DNA of 27,463 nt from an uncultured Bacteroidales bacterium (GCA_937901225.1 CALCGX010000040.1:1-27463), one strand, 5' to 3'. Counted from the first letter of the stretch, positions 7,487 to 15,435 are shown. The notes: a model not told the origin generated them from the sequence alone. Program-made: numbers and translations.

Positions 7487-9034
7487 TTAATGACTACGTG
7501 CACGCTTGAAGACTATGGTATAGAAGATTCGCCAGAAATAGATTACATCCGTCACGAATGTGCCGCGCTCTTCGCACATGGTGAGATAACGCATTTCGGA
7601 TGCCTCAATCTCATCAAGTGTCTTAGGCATATCGGCATAGAATGGAGGCAACAAGCCAGGCATATGGCGTGTACGAGTTTCTTGCAACTCCTTGCTATAC
7701 AGCGAGAAATAGTGCTGCGAAATAGGGCGCACTCCTACCAATTTCATATTGCCCTTAATCAGATTGAGCAGCATTGGCAACTCATCCACCCAACATTTGC
7801 GCATCCATCTTCCCAAAGTGGTCACACGTATATCGTGGTTGAATTTACCGCCTTCCTGCAACGAATAACGGTCATAGATATAGGCTTGTAAAAACTCGCT
7901 ATAAGGGTGCATTGTGCGGAACTTATACACCTTGAACACCTTGCCATTCTTCCCTACTCGATTGAGTTTCACAAAGATACCATACAGACGACGCTCCACT
8001 ATCTGCGGACGGAATTTACGGCGAGCCACCACATAATTTAAGTCGCCTTTCTTGCGTTCATCTATAATCTCAAAACCACAATAGCACAACCTGCCCAATA
8101 CCTCTGCCTTACTCAAGACACGGTCTTTGCCCTCTGTGATGTCAAAATACAAACGTGATGTCATGAACAACTTAGGCAACACACGCTTGTAGCAGAAGAA
8201 CAAGGTATAGTATATCCAGTTGATCACTGGCGGGAATCGCTTTAGGATATTGCGCTTGGTCACCGATTGCGGTTCGTAGCAGCAGATCCAAATACCATTG
8301 TCTGGCAACTTGTCATTCACCGTAGTAAATAGCTTATTGACACCGCGAATCTGATTGAGCGGCATGAAATTGACAATCGCATCGAAGCGATAATTAGGCA
8401 ACTTCTTGATATTGTACAAATCAGCTGAACGCAAGGTAAAGGTATTGGTACTATAGATATCTACATTTTTCTCCACATAGCGCAATACTTTCTCCTCAGC
8501 AAACTCCAAGATACTCTCTTGCAAGGCTTTCTTATCGCTCTCTGCCAATTGTTCGGCTGCTCGCAAAACTGTCTGCGGAGCACGCTTTGGTGCTTCCATC
8601 GGTGTCTCATCCGCATCCAACGCATAGCGGTACGCATGCTTGAAGATCAAGAACAGCACCGATGCAGCAAGCATAGCCAACCATATGGTCAGCAACACCC
8701 ATATCGAAAAATTGTCGCCTGCACGCCACCACGAATAGCCGTACATGCAGCCGAAGGTGAATATCGCCGCTATACATAAGCGGAAAATATCCGTCCCCAT
8801 CTTCATATACTTGACAGGGACATAGCGATGGCAGCCATAACTAGTCACAAGCCACACTGCCGAGAAAATCAAGGTATAGACGCTATATTTATGAAAAGGC
8901 ACGGCAGTATTGAGCGGAAACCACGCCAATACCACCAACACACTTACCAACAATGCCACTACATCGGCTACGATATAGCGCACATAAGGTCTATATATCA
9001 ATTTACCCTTCACCTTGAATCTTATTTCTTGCAA
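7487..9034 (-). CDS. Membrane sugar-phosphate transferase (undecaprenyl-phosphate type) with methyltransferase-like middle domain
   Basis: 515 residues from a TTG at 9034. Hydrophobic helices lie at about 18-40, 50-70, 83-101 and 109-132. Residues about 196-340 look like a degenerate SAM-methyltransferase fold (RFDAIVNFMPLNQIRGVN, then LPDNGIWICC). The C-terminal 170 residues are a bacterial sugar transferase domain: KFRTMHPYSE at 371-380, the DELP catalytic-site segment at 417-420, and LVGVRP at 432-437. Such enzymes start polysaccharide repeat units by moving a sugar phosphate to undecaprenyl phosphate. The usual membrane helix just before the catalytic domain is replaced by LNRVGKNGK. Start: the TTG overlaps the upstream gene by 13 bases; a GTG at 9013 (VKGKLIYRPY), 8 bases past that gene's stop, is equally plausible. 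Confidence 0.88.
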   Translation of the reverse strand: MQEIRFKVKGKLIYRPYVRYIVADVVALLVSVLVVLAWFPLNTAVPFHKYSVYTLIFSAVWLVTSYGCHRYVPVKYMKMGTDIFRLCIAAIFTFGCMYGYSWWRAGDNFSIWVLLTIWLAMLAASVLFLIFKHAYRYALDADETPMEAPKRAPQTVLRAAEQLAESDKKALQESILEFAEEKVLRYVEKNVDIYSTNTFTLRSADLYNIKKLPNYRFDAIVNFMPLNQIRGVNKLFTTVNDKLPDNGIWICCYEPQSVTKRNILKRFPPVINWIYYTLFFCYKRVLPKLFMTSRLYFDITEGKDRVLSKAEVLGRLCYCGFEIIDERKKGDLNYVVARRKFRPQIVERRLYGIFVKLNRVGKNGKVFKVYKFRTMHPYSEFLQAYIYDRYSLQEGGKFNHDIRVTTLGRWMRKCWVDELPMLLNLIKGNMKLVGVRPISQHYFSLYSKELQETRTRHMPGLLPPFYADMPKTLDEIEASEMRYLTMCEERGTFVTDVIYFWRIFYTIVFKRARSH

Positions 9035-9609
9035 CGAGCATTCAGTCCATCAATCACTTGGGTAGTGATGTCGTATTGCTCAGCAGCCATCAAGACATTG
9101 TCTTTGGCGCTATTGCTCAATATCACATGGAAACGACCATCAGCATTGAACTCCTTCAAGAAATTGGTCAAAGTATCAGCCAATTGCATATTGAGTTTTT
9201 GGTTCTCAAGCATGATGTCTTCGGTCAATTTAGCTTCCAACTCTTGCAACTCTTGTTGTTTGGTCAAGAGGCGTTGTTGCTCCTTCTCTGCACGCTCACG
9301 ACTCAAGAAAGCATTGTTCTCCAATTTGCGTTGGAAATCAGCCATCTCGTTTTGCAAAGTACGTGCTTTGGTATTGAGTTTGAGGCGTGCATCCTCTTGC
9401 TTCTTCATCAAACGCTCGCTAGCATCTTGAGCAAATACATAGTTTACCAACAAACTATCTACATTCAAATAGGCTATTGGCATCACCTCTGCACTACCCT
9501 CAGCTACGACTGCTGGAGCCTCAGCTTTCTTAGCAGTAAAACAGATTACAAACAATGCAGCCACTGCGGCTACTAATACTACATTTAATACAGTTTGAAA
9601 CTTATTCAT
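9022..9609 (-). CDS. OmpH/Skp-family periplasmic chaperone-like protein
   Basis: 195 residues. An N-terminal hydrophobic helix (VLVAAVAALFVICFTA) acts as a signal or anchor. Then comes IAYLNVDSLLVNY, the conserved first strand of OmpH/Skp proteins, and a long charged coiled coil at about 65-140 (KKQEDARLKLNTKARTLQNE and onward). The C-terminal part (HVILSNSAKDNVLMA) matches the second core strand. Skp-type proteins hold unfolded outer-membrane proteins in the periplasm. Its place just before an outer-membrane Wzi-like barrel and polysaccharide enzymes fits envelope assembly. Confidence 0.9.
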   Translation of the reverse strand: MNKFQTVLNVVLVAAVAALFVICFTAKKAEAPAVVAEGSAEVMPIAYLNVDSLLVNYVFAQDASERLMKKQEDARLKLNTKARTLQNEMADFQRKLENNAFLSRERAEKEQQRLLTKQQELQELEAKLTEDIMLENQKLNMQLADTLTNFLKEFNADGRFHVILSNSAKDNVLMAAEQYDITTQVIDGLNARCKK

Positions 9610-9647
9610 ATCACTATTTTTTAATTCTTTAATTCAACATTCTCAAA

Positions 9648-10892
9648 TCACACCAATTCATGTATCACTAATCCTGAGCGCAATTTAGGCTCAAACCAAG
9701 TGGTCTTTGGCGGCATGATGTTACCTGTGTCAGCAATATCTATCAACTGCTTCATTGTCACAGGATACAATGCCAATGCCATCTTCATCTCACCCGAATC
9801 TACACGGCGGCTCAACTCGCCCAAACCACGAATACCGCCTACAAAGTCAATGCGTTTATCCGAACGCAAGTCTTTTATTCCGAGCAGTTTGTCTAATATC
9901 AAATTCGATGAAATAGTCACGTCCAACACACCTATTGGATCATTGTCATCATAACGACCATCCTTAGCTGTGAGTTTGTACCAATGTCCACCCAAGTAGA
10001 GGGCAAACACATGCAACGCCTCTGGACGATAGATAGCAGTACCCATTTCTTCCACCTCAAAATCCGCTTTCAAGGCTTCCAAGAATTGCTCTTCAGTCAT
10101 TCCATTCAAATCCTTCACCACACGGTTATAATCCATGATATGCAGTTGATTGTCTGGGAAACATACCGCCAAGAAATAGTTGTACTCCTCATCGCCTTGA
10201 TGATTTGGATTTTGCAGTTTCTTCTCATTGCCTACCAATGCTGCTGCCGCGCTGCGGTGGTGACCATCGGCGATATACATGGCTGGCATTTCAGCCACAA
10301 GCGCTGTGATACGAGCGATATCCTCTTTGTCGCTAATCACCCAAAGCGTATGACCAAAGCCATCCAAATCCGATACAAAGTCATATTCTGGTGTCCCCTC
10401 GCACACGCGAGCAATGATGGCATCCAACTCTTCGTGATGAGGATATGCAAAGAACACTGGCTCTACATTCGCATTGTTCACACGCACATGCTTCATACGA
10501 TCCTCCTCCTTGTCGCGACGGGTGAGTTCATGCTTCTTGATACGACCTTCCATATAGTCTTCTACCCATGCTGCCACCACCAAACCATATTGAGTGCGAC
10601 CAGCCATCGTTTGCGCATATACATAATAGTGCTCCTGAGCATCTTGCACAAGCCATCCTTTTTCGCGGAACAAATCAAATTGCTCGCGAGCTGCCGTATA
10701 TACACACTCATCATGCTCATCTGTCCCCTCTGGGAAGTTGATCTCTGGTTTGATGATATGATACAGCGACATCTCATTACCTGCAGCTTCTGCACGCGCT
10801 TCATCTGAGTTCAATACGTCATACGGACGACTACTCACTTGTTTCGCCAACACCTTAGGCGGACGAATACCACGAAATGGTTTTATCTTCAT
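9648..10892 (-). CDS. DUF1015 family protein
   Basis: 414 residues, normal for the family. It starts MKIKPFRGIRPP, keeps RPYDVLN, the HELTRRDKEEDR segment, and the hallmark MYIADGHHRSAAA. The DGHHR motif recalls the GxxR nucleotide-site motifs of ParB/SerK-like proteins, but that link is my inference. The biochemical role is not established; in Bacteroidota this gene often sits beside serA/serC, which are not here. It follows the bactofilin gene, the gap being filled by a perfect heptad array, and precedes the OmpH gene by 38 bases. Confidence 0.9.
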   Translation of the reverse strand: MKIKPFRGIRPPKVLAKQVSSRPYDVLNSDEARAEAAGNEMSLYHIIKPEINFPEGTDEHDECVYTAAREQFDLFREKGWLVQDAQEHYYVYAQTMAGRTQYGLVVAAWVEDYMEGRIKKHELTRRDKEEDRMKHVRVNNANVEPVFFAYPHHEELDAIIARVCEGTPEYDFVSDLDGFGHTLWVISDKEDIARITALVAEMPAMYIADGHHRSAAAALVGNEKKLQNPNHQGDEEYNYFLAVCFPDNQLHIMDYNRVVKDLNGMTEEQFLEALKADFEVEEMGTAIYRPEALHVFALYLGGHWYKLTAKDGRYDDNDPIGVLDVTISSNLILDKLLGIKDLRSDKRIDFVGGIRGLGELSRRVDSGEMKMALALYPVTMKQLIDIADTGNIMPPKTTWFEPKLRSGLVIHELV

Positions 10893-10900
10893 AACCTAGT

Positions 10901-10935
10901 CACTAAACACTAAACACTAAACACTAAACACTAAA
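10901..10935. repeat. Perfect heptad array CACTAAA x5
   Basis: Five identical 7-base units with no mismatch. The array starts 9 bases upstream of the DUF1015 ATG and ends directly at the bactofilin stop codon (10936-10938), so it makes up nearly the whole intergenic gap inside the operon. Confidence 0.95.
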
Positions 10936-11301
10936 CTACTTCTTCCCCTCCTGAGGCTTATCTCCGCCCATGGTGCATGAGCCATTAAATACTGCGTTAG
11001 GCTCCACCATCAATGTCTGGGTATTAATTTCGCCTTTCAAACGACTAGTAGCACGAAGCGCAAGGGTATATTTCACATTGATCTTGCCATCCAATGTTCC
11101 CATGATTTCGGCACTTTGACACTCTACCGTGCCTTTCACCAAGCCTTGCTCACCAATAACCATCTTACCAGAGCATTTTACATCGCCTTCGATGGTACCA
11201 TCAATACGGATATCGCTATCCGTAATCACTGTACCTATAATCTTACTGCCTGAAGTCAATGCATTATATAATGCACCAGTGTTTTGTTGATTTGTTGCCA
11301 T
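10936..11301 (-). CDS. Bactofilin (polymer-forming cytoskeletal protein)
   Basis: 121 residues from the ATG at 11301 (MATNQQNTGALYN); an in-frame TTG 15 bases earlier is less likely. The body is the repeating beta-helix pattern of bactofilins with regular glycine turns (IIGTVITDSDIRIDGTIEGDV, KMVIGEQGLVKGTV, AEIMGTLDGKI, SRLKGEI). Bactofilins form filaments that shape cells or localise envelope enzymes. It is the first gene after a consensus promoter and heads the run of polysaccharide genes, which suggests a role in placing envelope synthesis; that is inference. Confidence 0.93.
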   Translation of the reverse strand: MATNQQNTGALYNALTSGSKIIGTVITDSDIRIDGTIEGDVKCSGKMVIGEQGLVKGTVECQSAEIMGTLDGKINVKYTLALRATSRLKGEINTQTLMVEPNAVFNGSCTMGGDKPQEGKK

Positions 11302-11340
11302 ATACTTTACTTTCAAAATTATTTACTATTTTTTAGCCTG

Positions 11341-11372
11341 CAAAGGTACTACTTTTTTTTGATTCCACCAAA
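11341..11372 (-). promoter_or_regulatory. Promoter of the bactofilin/capsule operon (TTTG-N20-TACCTTTG)
   Basis: TTTG at 11372-11369 and TACCTTTG at 11348-11341 on the minus strand, 20 bases apart. The start of transcription would be about 33 bases before the bactofilin ATG. No other full promoter was seen in the genes down to 4649. Confidence 0.85.
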
Positions 11373-11411
11373 TGTTTTGTCATTTTTATATTTACCTGCG
11401 ACACCGCTTTG

Positions 11412-11444
11412 TCCCGAAGATATCCCGAAGATACCCCGAAGATA
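11412..11444. repeat. 11-base tandem array TCCCGAAGATA x3
   Basis: Three contiguous 11-base units, two identical and the third with one change (CCCCGAAGATA), then a decayed GCCCAG. It lies in the gap between the lipid A acyltransferase end and the bactofilin promoter. Confidence 0.9.
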
Positions 11445-11478
11445 GCCCAGCATTACGCTAAATGATCATTACAGTTTT

Positions 11479-12342
11479 TTAGCACGGTTTTGCCCATTTC
11501 CAGCGGTTGTGTGTCCAAAGCCAACGTTCAGGTTGTTGGCGTATATTAGCCTCAATCAGACTAGCATACCTTAGCGTAATCGCGTTCTCTGGCATTGCCA
11601 TAGGATCATCTGTAATCACCTCAAAATGAATACGATAATATCCTCGTTTTGGTGATGTAATATTGGCATATACGACCCCTAAATCAAACTTACGAGCCAG
11701 CACCTCGCCGCCATCTAAGAATGCAGTATCTTGATGCAGAAAAGTGGTCCAAGTATGGGCATTGCGTGGTGATGGTTTTTGATCGGCAATCAAACCAATC
11801 ACAAACGGATGATTAGCATGGCGCAATTGTACCAACTTACGCAATAGCACATTCTTTTCCACACATTCTCCACCTCGTTTGCTACGCAAAACCAACATCG
11901 CATTATCCGCTTTAGCATTCTTTTGCTTGCGATAGACGTTGTATTCGACGATGGACTTATCCTGAAATTGTTTGCCCACATCCGCAATCCATTCCCAATT
12001 GCACACATGCCCAAGATAAGCAATCACGCCGTGTTTCTTACGCGCCAAATCCTCCAGCACTTCCATATTCTCAAACACCACCCGCTCACGCATTTCCTCA
12101 TCACTCACGCGGTAGCCATAGATAATCTCCACCAGTATATCAGCAAAATGGTGATAGAAGGCATTGATTATCATATTGCGCTCCACCTCCGACTTCTCAG
12201 GGAAGGACAAAGTGATATTCTTACGAACCAACTTCAATCGATATCGCACGACGTACCTCACCAATGGATAGATGAGATAATCCGCTAATAGATAGAGGAT
12301 TGGCAGAGGTAGCAGACTGAATATGCGAATCAACAAGAGCAT
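11479..12342 (-). CDS. Lipid A biosynthesis acyltransferase (LpxL/HtrB family)
   Basis: 287 residues. An N-terminal hydrophobic helix (LIRIFSLLPLPILYLLADYLIYPL) anchors it to the inner membrane. The catalytic HxxxxE motif is GHVCNWEW (H112, E117), followed by IADQKPSP and a C-terminal PERWLWTHNRWK, all typical of LpxL/LpxM enzymes. These transfer a secondary acyl chain from acyl-ACP to lipid A. It starts 5 bases after the cdsA stop codon and is cotranscribed with it. Confidence 0.92.
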   Translation of the reverse strand: MLLLIRIFSLLPLPILYLLADYLIYPLVRYVVRYRLKLVRKNITLSFPEKSEVERNMIINAFYHHFADILVEIIYGYRVSDEEMRERVVFENMEVLEDLARKKHGVIAYLGHVCNWEWIADVGKQFQDKSIVEYNVYRKQKNAKADNAMLVLRSKRGGECVEKNVLLRKLVQLRHANHPFVIGLIADQKPSPRNAHTWTTFLHQDTAFLDGGEVLARKFDLGVVYANITSPKRGYYRIHFEVITDDPMAMPENAITLRYASLIEANIRQQPERWLWTHNRWKWAKPC

Positions 12343-12347
12343 TTTGT

Positions 12348-13193
12348 TTATAGAATCGTTGGCAAATAAACAAAGAAGAAATACGTCACTGGCACAGCCA
12401 ATAGCAAGCTATCAAAACGGTCCAACACACCGCCATGACCAGGCATGAACTTACCCGAATCTTTGACACCCAAAGTGCGCTTGAATAGGCTCTCCATCAA
12501 ATCACCCAATGTACCGAACACACCGCCAGCCAAAGCAAATAACAAACTATTCATCAATGTCATATCCCCCATCCAGCCTACACGGAAGAACACGTAACCT
12601 GCTATCAAATCAAACACGAATCCGCCTATCAATCCTTCCCACGATTTGGCAGGACTCACACGAGGAAACATCTTGTGATTACCACCCTTGCGCTTTGCCA
12701 TTAGGCTGCCCACGATATACGCACCGCTATCGTTCACCCAGAGCAAAATAAATAGTGCCAACATCAGCCATTTGCTGTGCATCAACACACCATTCATCAA
12801 CGCAAAAGGCAAAGCTATCATCACCTGTCCTGCACATAGATTGCCCCAGGATTGAATTGGCTGTACTTGCGGACGAAACAGATGGGAAATGAGAGCAAGC
12901 AGCATGATGGCGATATATGCCACCAGCAAACCACGCCAAATCCAATCGCCAAAGAAGAGGAAATACAACGTACTATACAGCAGTGCATTCGACATCATGG
13001 CATAGGTCATTGTCTTGATATCAGACCCCACCAATGCATGAAATTCACGCACAGCTAACGTGCTGACTATCATAAACAATATGCCAAACAGCAAAGGATG
13101 TCCACCAAAACAAATTGGCTGCACCAAAATACCACCAATTACCAATCCTGCATATACAATTGCAGACAAGGTGCGAGTAATAAAATTATTCAT
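12348..13193 (-). CDS. cdsA: Phosphatidate cytidylyltransferase
   Basis: 281 residues from the ATG at 13193 (MNNFITRTLSAIVYAG); an upstream in-frame start would run through the promoter. It makes CDP-diacylglycerol from phosphatidic acid and CTP, feeding phospholipid synthesis. The chain has about seven or eight membrane helices. The family signature near the C-terminus is clear: SPAKSWEGLIGG, then GDLMESLFKR and KDSGKFMPGHGGVLDRFDS. It shares an operon with the lipid A acyltransferase, so both make envelope lipids. Confidence 0.95.
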   Translation of the reverse strand: MNNFITRTLSAIVYAGLVIGGILVQPICFGGHPLLFGILFMIVSTLAVREFHALVGSDIKTMTYAMMSNALLYSTLYFLFFGDWIWRGLLVAYIAIMLLALISHLFRPQVQPIQSWGNLCAGQVMIALPFALMNGVLMHSKWLMLALFILLWVNDSGAYIVGSLMAKRKGGNHKMFPRVSPAKSWEGLIGGFVFDLIAGYVFFRVGWMGDMTLMNSLLFALAGGVFGTLGDLMESLFKRTLGVKDSGKFMPGHGGVLDRFDSLLLAVPVTYFFFVYLPTIL

Positions 13194-13218
13194 ACTTTTG
13201 AAGTTTTTATCCAAATAA

Positions 13219-13250
13219 TTTGCAAAGGTAACAAAAAAATCGTAACTTTG
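13219..13250 (+). promoter_or_regulatory. Promoter of the small acidic protein gene (TTTG-N20-TAACTTTG)
   Basis: TTTG at 13219-13222 and TAACTTTG at 13243-13250, 20 bases apart. Start of transcription near 13257 leaves a leader of about 24 bases. It overlaps the opposite-strand cdsA promoter almost fully. Confidence 0.85.
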
Positions 13251-13254
13251 CAAA
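13223..13254 (-). promoter_or_regulatory. Promoter of cdsA (TTTG-N20-TACCTTTG), interlocked with the divergent one
   Basis: TTTG at 13254-13251 and TACCTTTG at 13230-13223 on the minus strand, 20 bases apart. Each promoter's upstream box abuts the other's -7 box, giving a near-palindrome TTTGCAAAGGTAAC... GTAACTTTGCAAA from 13219 to 13254. Confidence 0.85.
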
Positions 13255-13280
13255 CAATTTCACAAAAACATATCATTATT

Positions 13281-13634
13281 ATGGCAAATTCGAATATTGA
13301 GCTCAGTTTGATGGATGCTGAGGAGAAACAACAATTGGAGTATATCTGGAATCTTATTCCAGCAGAAGATCGCGAAGGAATGACCCAAGCAGATGTACTA
13401 ATGGTACTGGATTTGATGGACGATTATCTCGTTTCACAAGGCTTGCTGCAAGAAGAGGACAACAGCGACGAAGTCACCTACTTAGAAGGAGAGATTGACG
13501 AAACAGAGCAACTCAATTACCTCATCGAGCAAACCAAAGCATTGGGACGTCCATTAACAAGCGAACAATTGCAACTCATCATGGATGGTGAATTGCAATT
13601 CGGCATCGAACAAGGATACTACGAAGAAGAATAA
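13281..13634 (+). CDS. Small acidic protein of unknown function
   Basis: 117 residues from the ATG at 13281, just after a consensus promoter. It is strongly acidic (rich in Glu and Asp, ending GYYEEE), has no signal peptide or membrane helix, and looks mostly helical: an N-terminal part (MDAEEKQQLEYIWNLIPAED), a middle DVLMVLDLMDDYLVSQG and a C-terminal helix (TSEQLQLIMDGELQFGIEQG). I do not recognise a named family. It is divergent from cdsA and shares its promoter region. The stop codon is followed at once by a ten-unit heptad array. Confidence 0.8.
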   Translation: MANSNIELSLMDAEEKQQLEYIWNLIPAEDREGMTQADVLMVLDLMDDYLVSQGLLQEEDNSDEVTYLEGEIDETEQLNYLIEQTKALGRPLTSEQLQLIMDGELQFGIEQGYYEEE

Positions 13635-13704
13635 GTCAACTGCCAACTGTCAACTGCCAACTATCAACTGCCAACTGTCAACTGTTAACTATCAACTGTC
13701 AACT
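13635..13704. repeat. Heptad array (GTCAACT family) x10
   Basis: Ten contiguous 7-base units of the form (G/A)(T/C)(C/T)AACT begin at the base after the stop codon of the acidic protein gene. They run into the 3' end of the phosphopantetheinyl transferase gene on the other strand. That gene's last six codons and stop (13685-13687) lie within the array. Confidence 0.95.
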
Positions 13705-14266
13705 GGGCAATGGTCAACACATAACGACGATTCGTATTGTCAAACGATGTGAATCGGGTGTTTGGTGCAGCAGAAAGCACCTCATGCAAGTCAGAGATGA
13801 TACCTGTGGCTTGCATTTTTAGTACCGCCTCTTTCTTTGTCCACAAGCGTGTGAATGCCCAGTCTGGATCATCGGATGATAAGATAGCTGCTTGCTCGGC
13901 GGGATTCATGGTCTTGTGCATCAACGCCTCCTTAAATGGGCGCACCGACTCAATATCAATGCCTATTGGTTGGCTATCCACAGCTACAGCGATACCCTCC
14001 TTGCAATGCGAGATGGAGAAATACGGTCCGCCCTGAATAGATGGTGCACCATATTCATTATATTCAAAGACTGGCTGCTGAATATCGCTCCCCCACTCTC
14101 TCAGCAATTCGCATAAGAGTTCGTAAGACTTTAAGCAGCAGTATTGACCAAAGAGATGTGAAAAACGCAAGGCTTGTTCCCGCCGTTGATCAGACACCAA
14201 TGGCAGCAGACGAGCCACCTCCTCTGCACAGCACTGCTCCATATCATCGAAGATGCGATAAATCAT
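13685..14266 (-). CDS. 4'-phosphopantetheinyl transferase (Sfp-like superfamily)
   Basis: 193 residues from the ATG at 14266 (MIYRIFDDMEQ), 23 bases past the SDR stop; a longer reading frame upstream overlaps the SDR gene and is rejected. The magnesium-site motif IGIDIES (D104, E106) and the WTKKEAVLK motif (142-150) mark the superfamily, as does FSISHCKEG. The enzyme moves phosphopantetheine from CoA to carrier proteins. The last residues (AQLTVDS) and the stop codon come from the tandem heptad array, so the native C-terminus seems to have been replaced. Confidence 0.88.
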   Translation of the reverse strand: MIYRIFDDMEQCCAEEVARLLPLVSDQRREQALRFSHLFGQYCCLKSYELLCELLREWGSDIQQPVFEYNEYGAPSIQGGPYFSISHCKEGIAVAVDSQPIGIDIESVRPFKEALMHKTMNPAEQAAILSSDDPDWAFTRLWTKKEAVLKMQATGIISDLHEVLSAAPNTRFTSFDNTNRRYVLTIAQLTVDS

Positions 14267-14289
14267 TGACTGCTTAGCTGTTGATGATT

Positions 14290-15057
14290 TTAGAAGATTC
14301 GTAATTTGCGAATCAGGCGCAGCAAGCATGTTGGTATCAGTGCCACAAAAAAGAGCAAGATCGTGTTCCATACTCCTGGCACCGACACTTTGGCACAACC
14401 GCGGAACATCGCATTTACACCACGGCGAGCCAAGTAGTCTGGTTGCACGATATAACCTAACACCAAGCCCATCTTGGTCAACCACGGACGGATATTATAC
14501 AAGCCCGTATTGATCGCCCCTGGTGTCACGTTGGTAACATATACGCCTTTGCCTTTCAATTCGAGATGGAGTGAGCGCGTGAAGTTTTGCAAGAACGCTT
14601 TGGTGGCACCATACGTACTCAATCGCTGCACAGCTATGTCGGCTGTGATGGAGCACATGTTCAGGATATACCCCTTGCCACGTTTCACCATTTCTTGTCC
14701 GAAATAATACATTAGCATCGCAGGTGTATGCATGTGTAGGTTAAAGATGAGTTGGTTAAATGCCTCTGAGTCATCCAAGAAGTCACGGTCGTGATATACC
14801 CCAGCGTTGTTGATCAGCACTTCTACCTCTATGTTTGCCTGCTTGCAGTAGTCGTATAGTTCTTTAGCAGCGGTTTGTGTCCCAAGGTTTTGCACCAGTG
14901 CTACCACTTCTACTCCGTATTCTTCCCGAATAAGGTTTGCTTTGTCGTGAATAGCTTCTTCATTGCTGACTATTAGGAGTTTGTATCCTTTTTGTGCCAT
15001 TATTCGGGCATACTCAAATCCACACCCCGAACTAGCTCCTGTGATTAGTGCGTACAT
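14290..15057 (-). CDS. Short-chain dehydrogenase/reductase
   Basis: 255 residues. The cofactor motif TGASSGCG lies at 6-13, NNAG at 83-86, and the catalytic Ser136 (CSIT) with YxxxK at 149-153 (YGATK), so the active site is complete. The closing 45 residues include a hydrophobic segment (WNTILLFFVALIPTCLLRLI), suggesting membrane association. The substrate is unknown; the profile resembles the DltE/YqjQ type of SDR. It heads a two-gene unit with the phosphopantetheinyl transferase. Confidence 0.92.
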   Translation of the reverse strand: MYALITGASSGCGFEYARIMAQKGYKLLIVSNEEAIHDKANLIREEYGVEVVALVQNLGTQTAAKELYDYCKQANIEVEVLINNAGVYHDRDFLDDSEAFNQLIFNLHMHTPAMLMYYFGQEMVKRGKGYILNMCSITADIAVQRLSTYGATKAFLQNFTRSLHLELKGKGVYVTNVTPGAINTGLYNIRPWLTKMGLVLGYIVQPDYLARRGVNAMFRGCAKVSVPGVWNTILLFFVALIPTCLLRLIRKLRIF

Positions 15058-15115
15058 ATATTTTCTTTGACTTTAGACTATGAACATTCGAGCATTAACT
15101 CGTTCTTTTTCGCTG

Positions 15116-15147
15116 CAAAGGTACAATAATTTTGTGATACCTACAAG
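15116..15147 (-). promoter_or_regulatory. Promoter of the SDR gene (CTTG-N20-TACCTTTG)
   Basis: TACCTTTG at 15123-15116 and CTTG at 15147-15144 on the minus strand, 20 bases apart, about 58 bases before the SDR ATG. Confidence 0.75.
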
Positions 15148-15228
15148 AAATAAATGGCGAAAATCGTATTTTTATCCAATTTCGCGAATAAATCTAATAC
15201 ACGTTACCTTCAAGTTTCGCGACCTGAA

Positions 15229-15250
15229 GGAGTGCGACGGAACGCACTCC
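15229..15250. repeat. Perfect short hairpin in the SDR/ATPase gap
   Basis: GGAGTGCG (15229-15236) pairs with CGCACTCC (15243-15250) around a 6-base loop. It is followed by GCGCCCGAAGAGTTCCC, which resembles, in reverse complement, GTTCCCTTCGGGC on the far side of the ATPase gene near 17106. Confidence 0.6.
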
Positions 15251-15309
15251 GAGCGCAGCGCCCGAAGAGTTCCCACTTTGAGGAATCAGCGCAAGCATAG
15301 AACAAAATA

Positions 15310-15435
15310 AGCACATCTATAGGAGATCTGTGGGCTTTCTATGGGCAAAAGTTCAGTTTCCGTTTTTTTTATGCGCTTCTATAATAATGCTGCACAAATC
15401 TTCGGCACGGAAGGGGTTTTGTGCCGAAGATTTGT
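15310..15435. repeat. Left flanking repeat of the ATPase gene
   Basis: It begins AGCACATCTAT, holds TATAATAATGC, and ends TTTTGTGCCGAAGATTTGT. The same three blocks occur in the same order at 17144-17263 on the other side of the ATPase gene. Its right part is a strong hairpin: 15 bases at 15394-15408 pair perfectly with 15421-15435 around a 12-base loop. Confidence 0.7.

Noticed and set aside
9984..10808. 274-codon plus-strand frame opposite the DUF1015 gene
   Set aside because: The opposite strand is a well-conserved protein; the frame has an implausible residue mix and no start signals.
10901..10935. CRISPR array
   Set aside because: Units of 7 bases without spacers and no cas genes nearby; none of the arrays in the window has the repeat-spacer form.
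14267..14485. N-terminal extension of the phosphopantetheinyl transferase
   Set aside because: It overlaps the SDR 3' end by nearly 200 bases and has no family similarity; the ATG at 14266 fits the gene order and family length.
15229..15435. Insertion sequence or MITE ends
   Set aside because: No transposase, no terminal inverted repeats bounding the flanking copies and no clear target duplication; kept as flanking repeats only.
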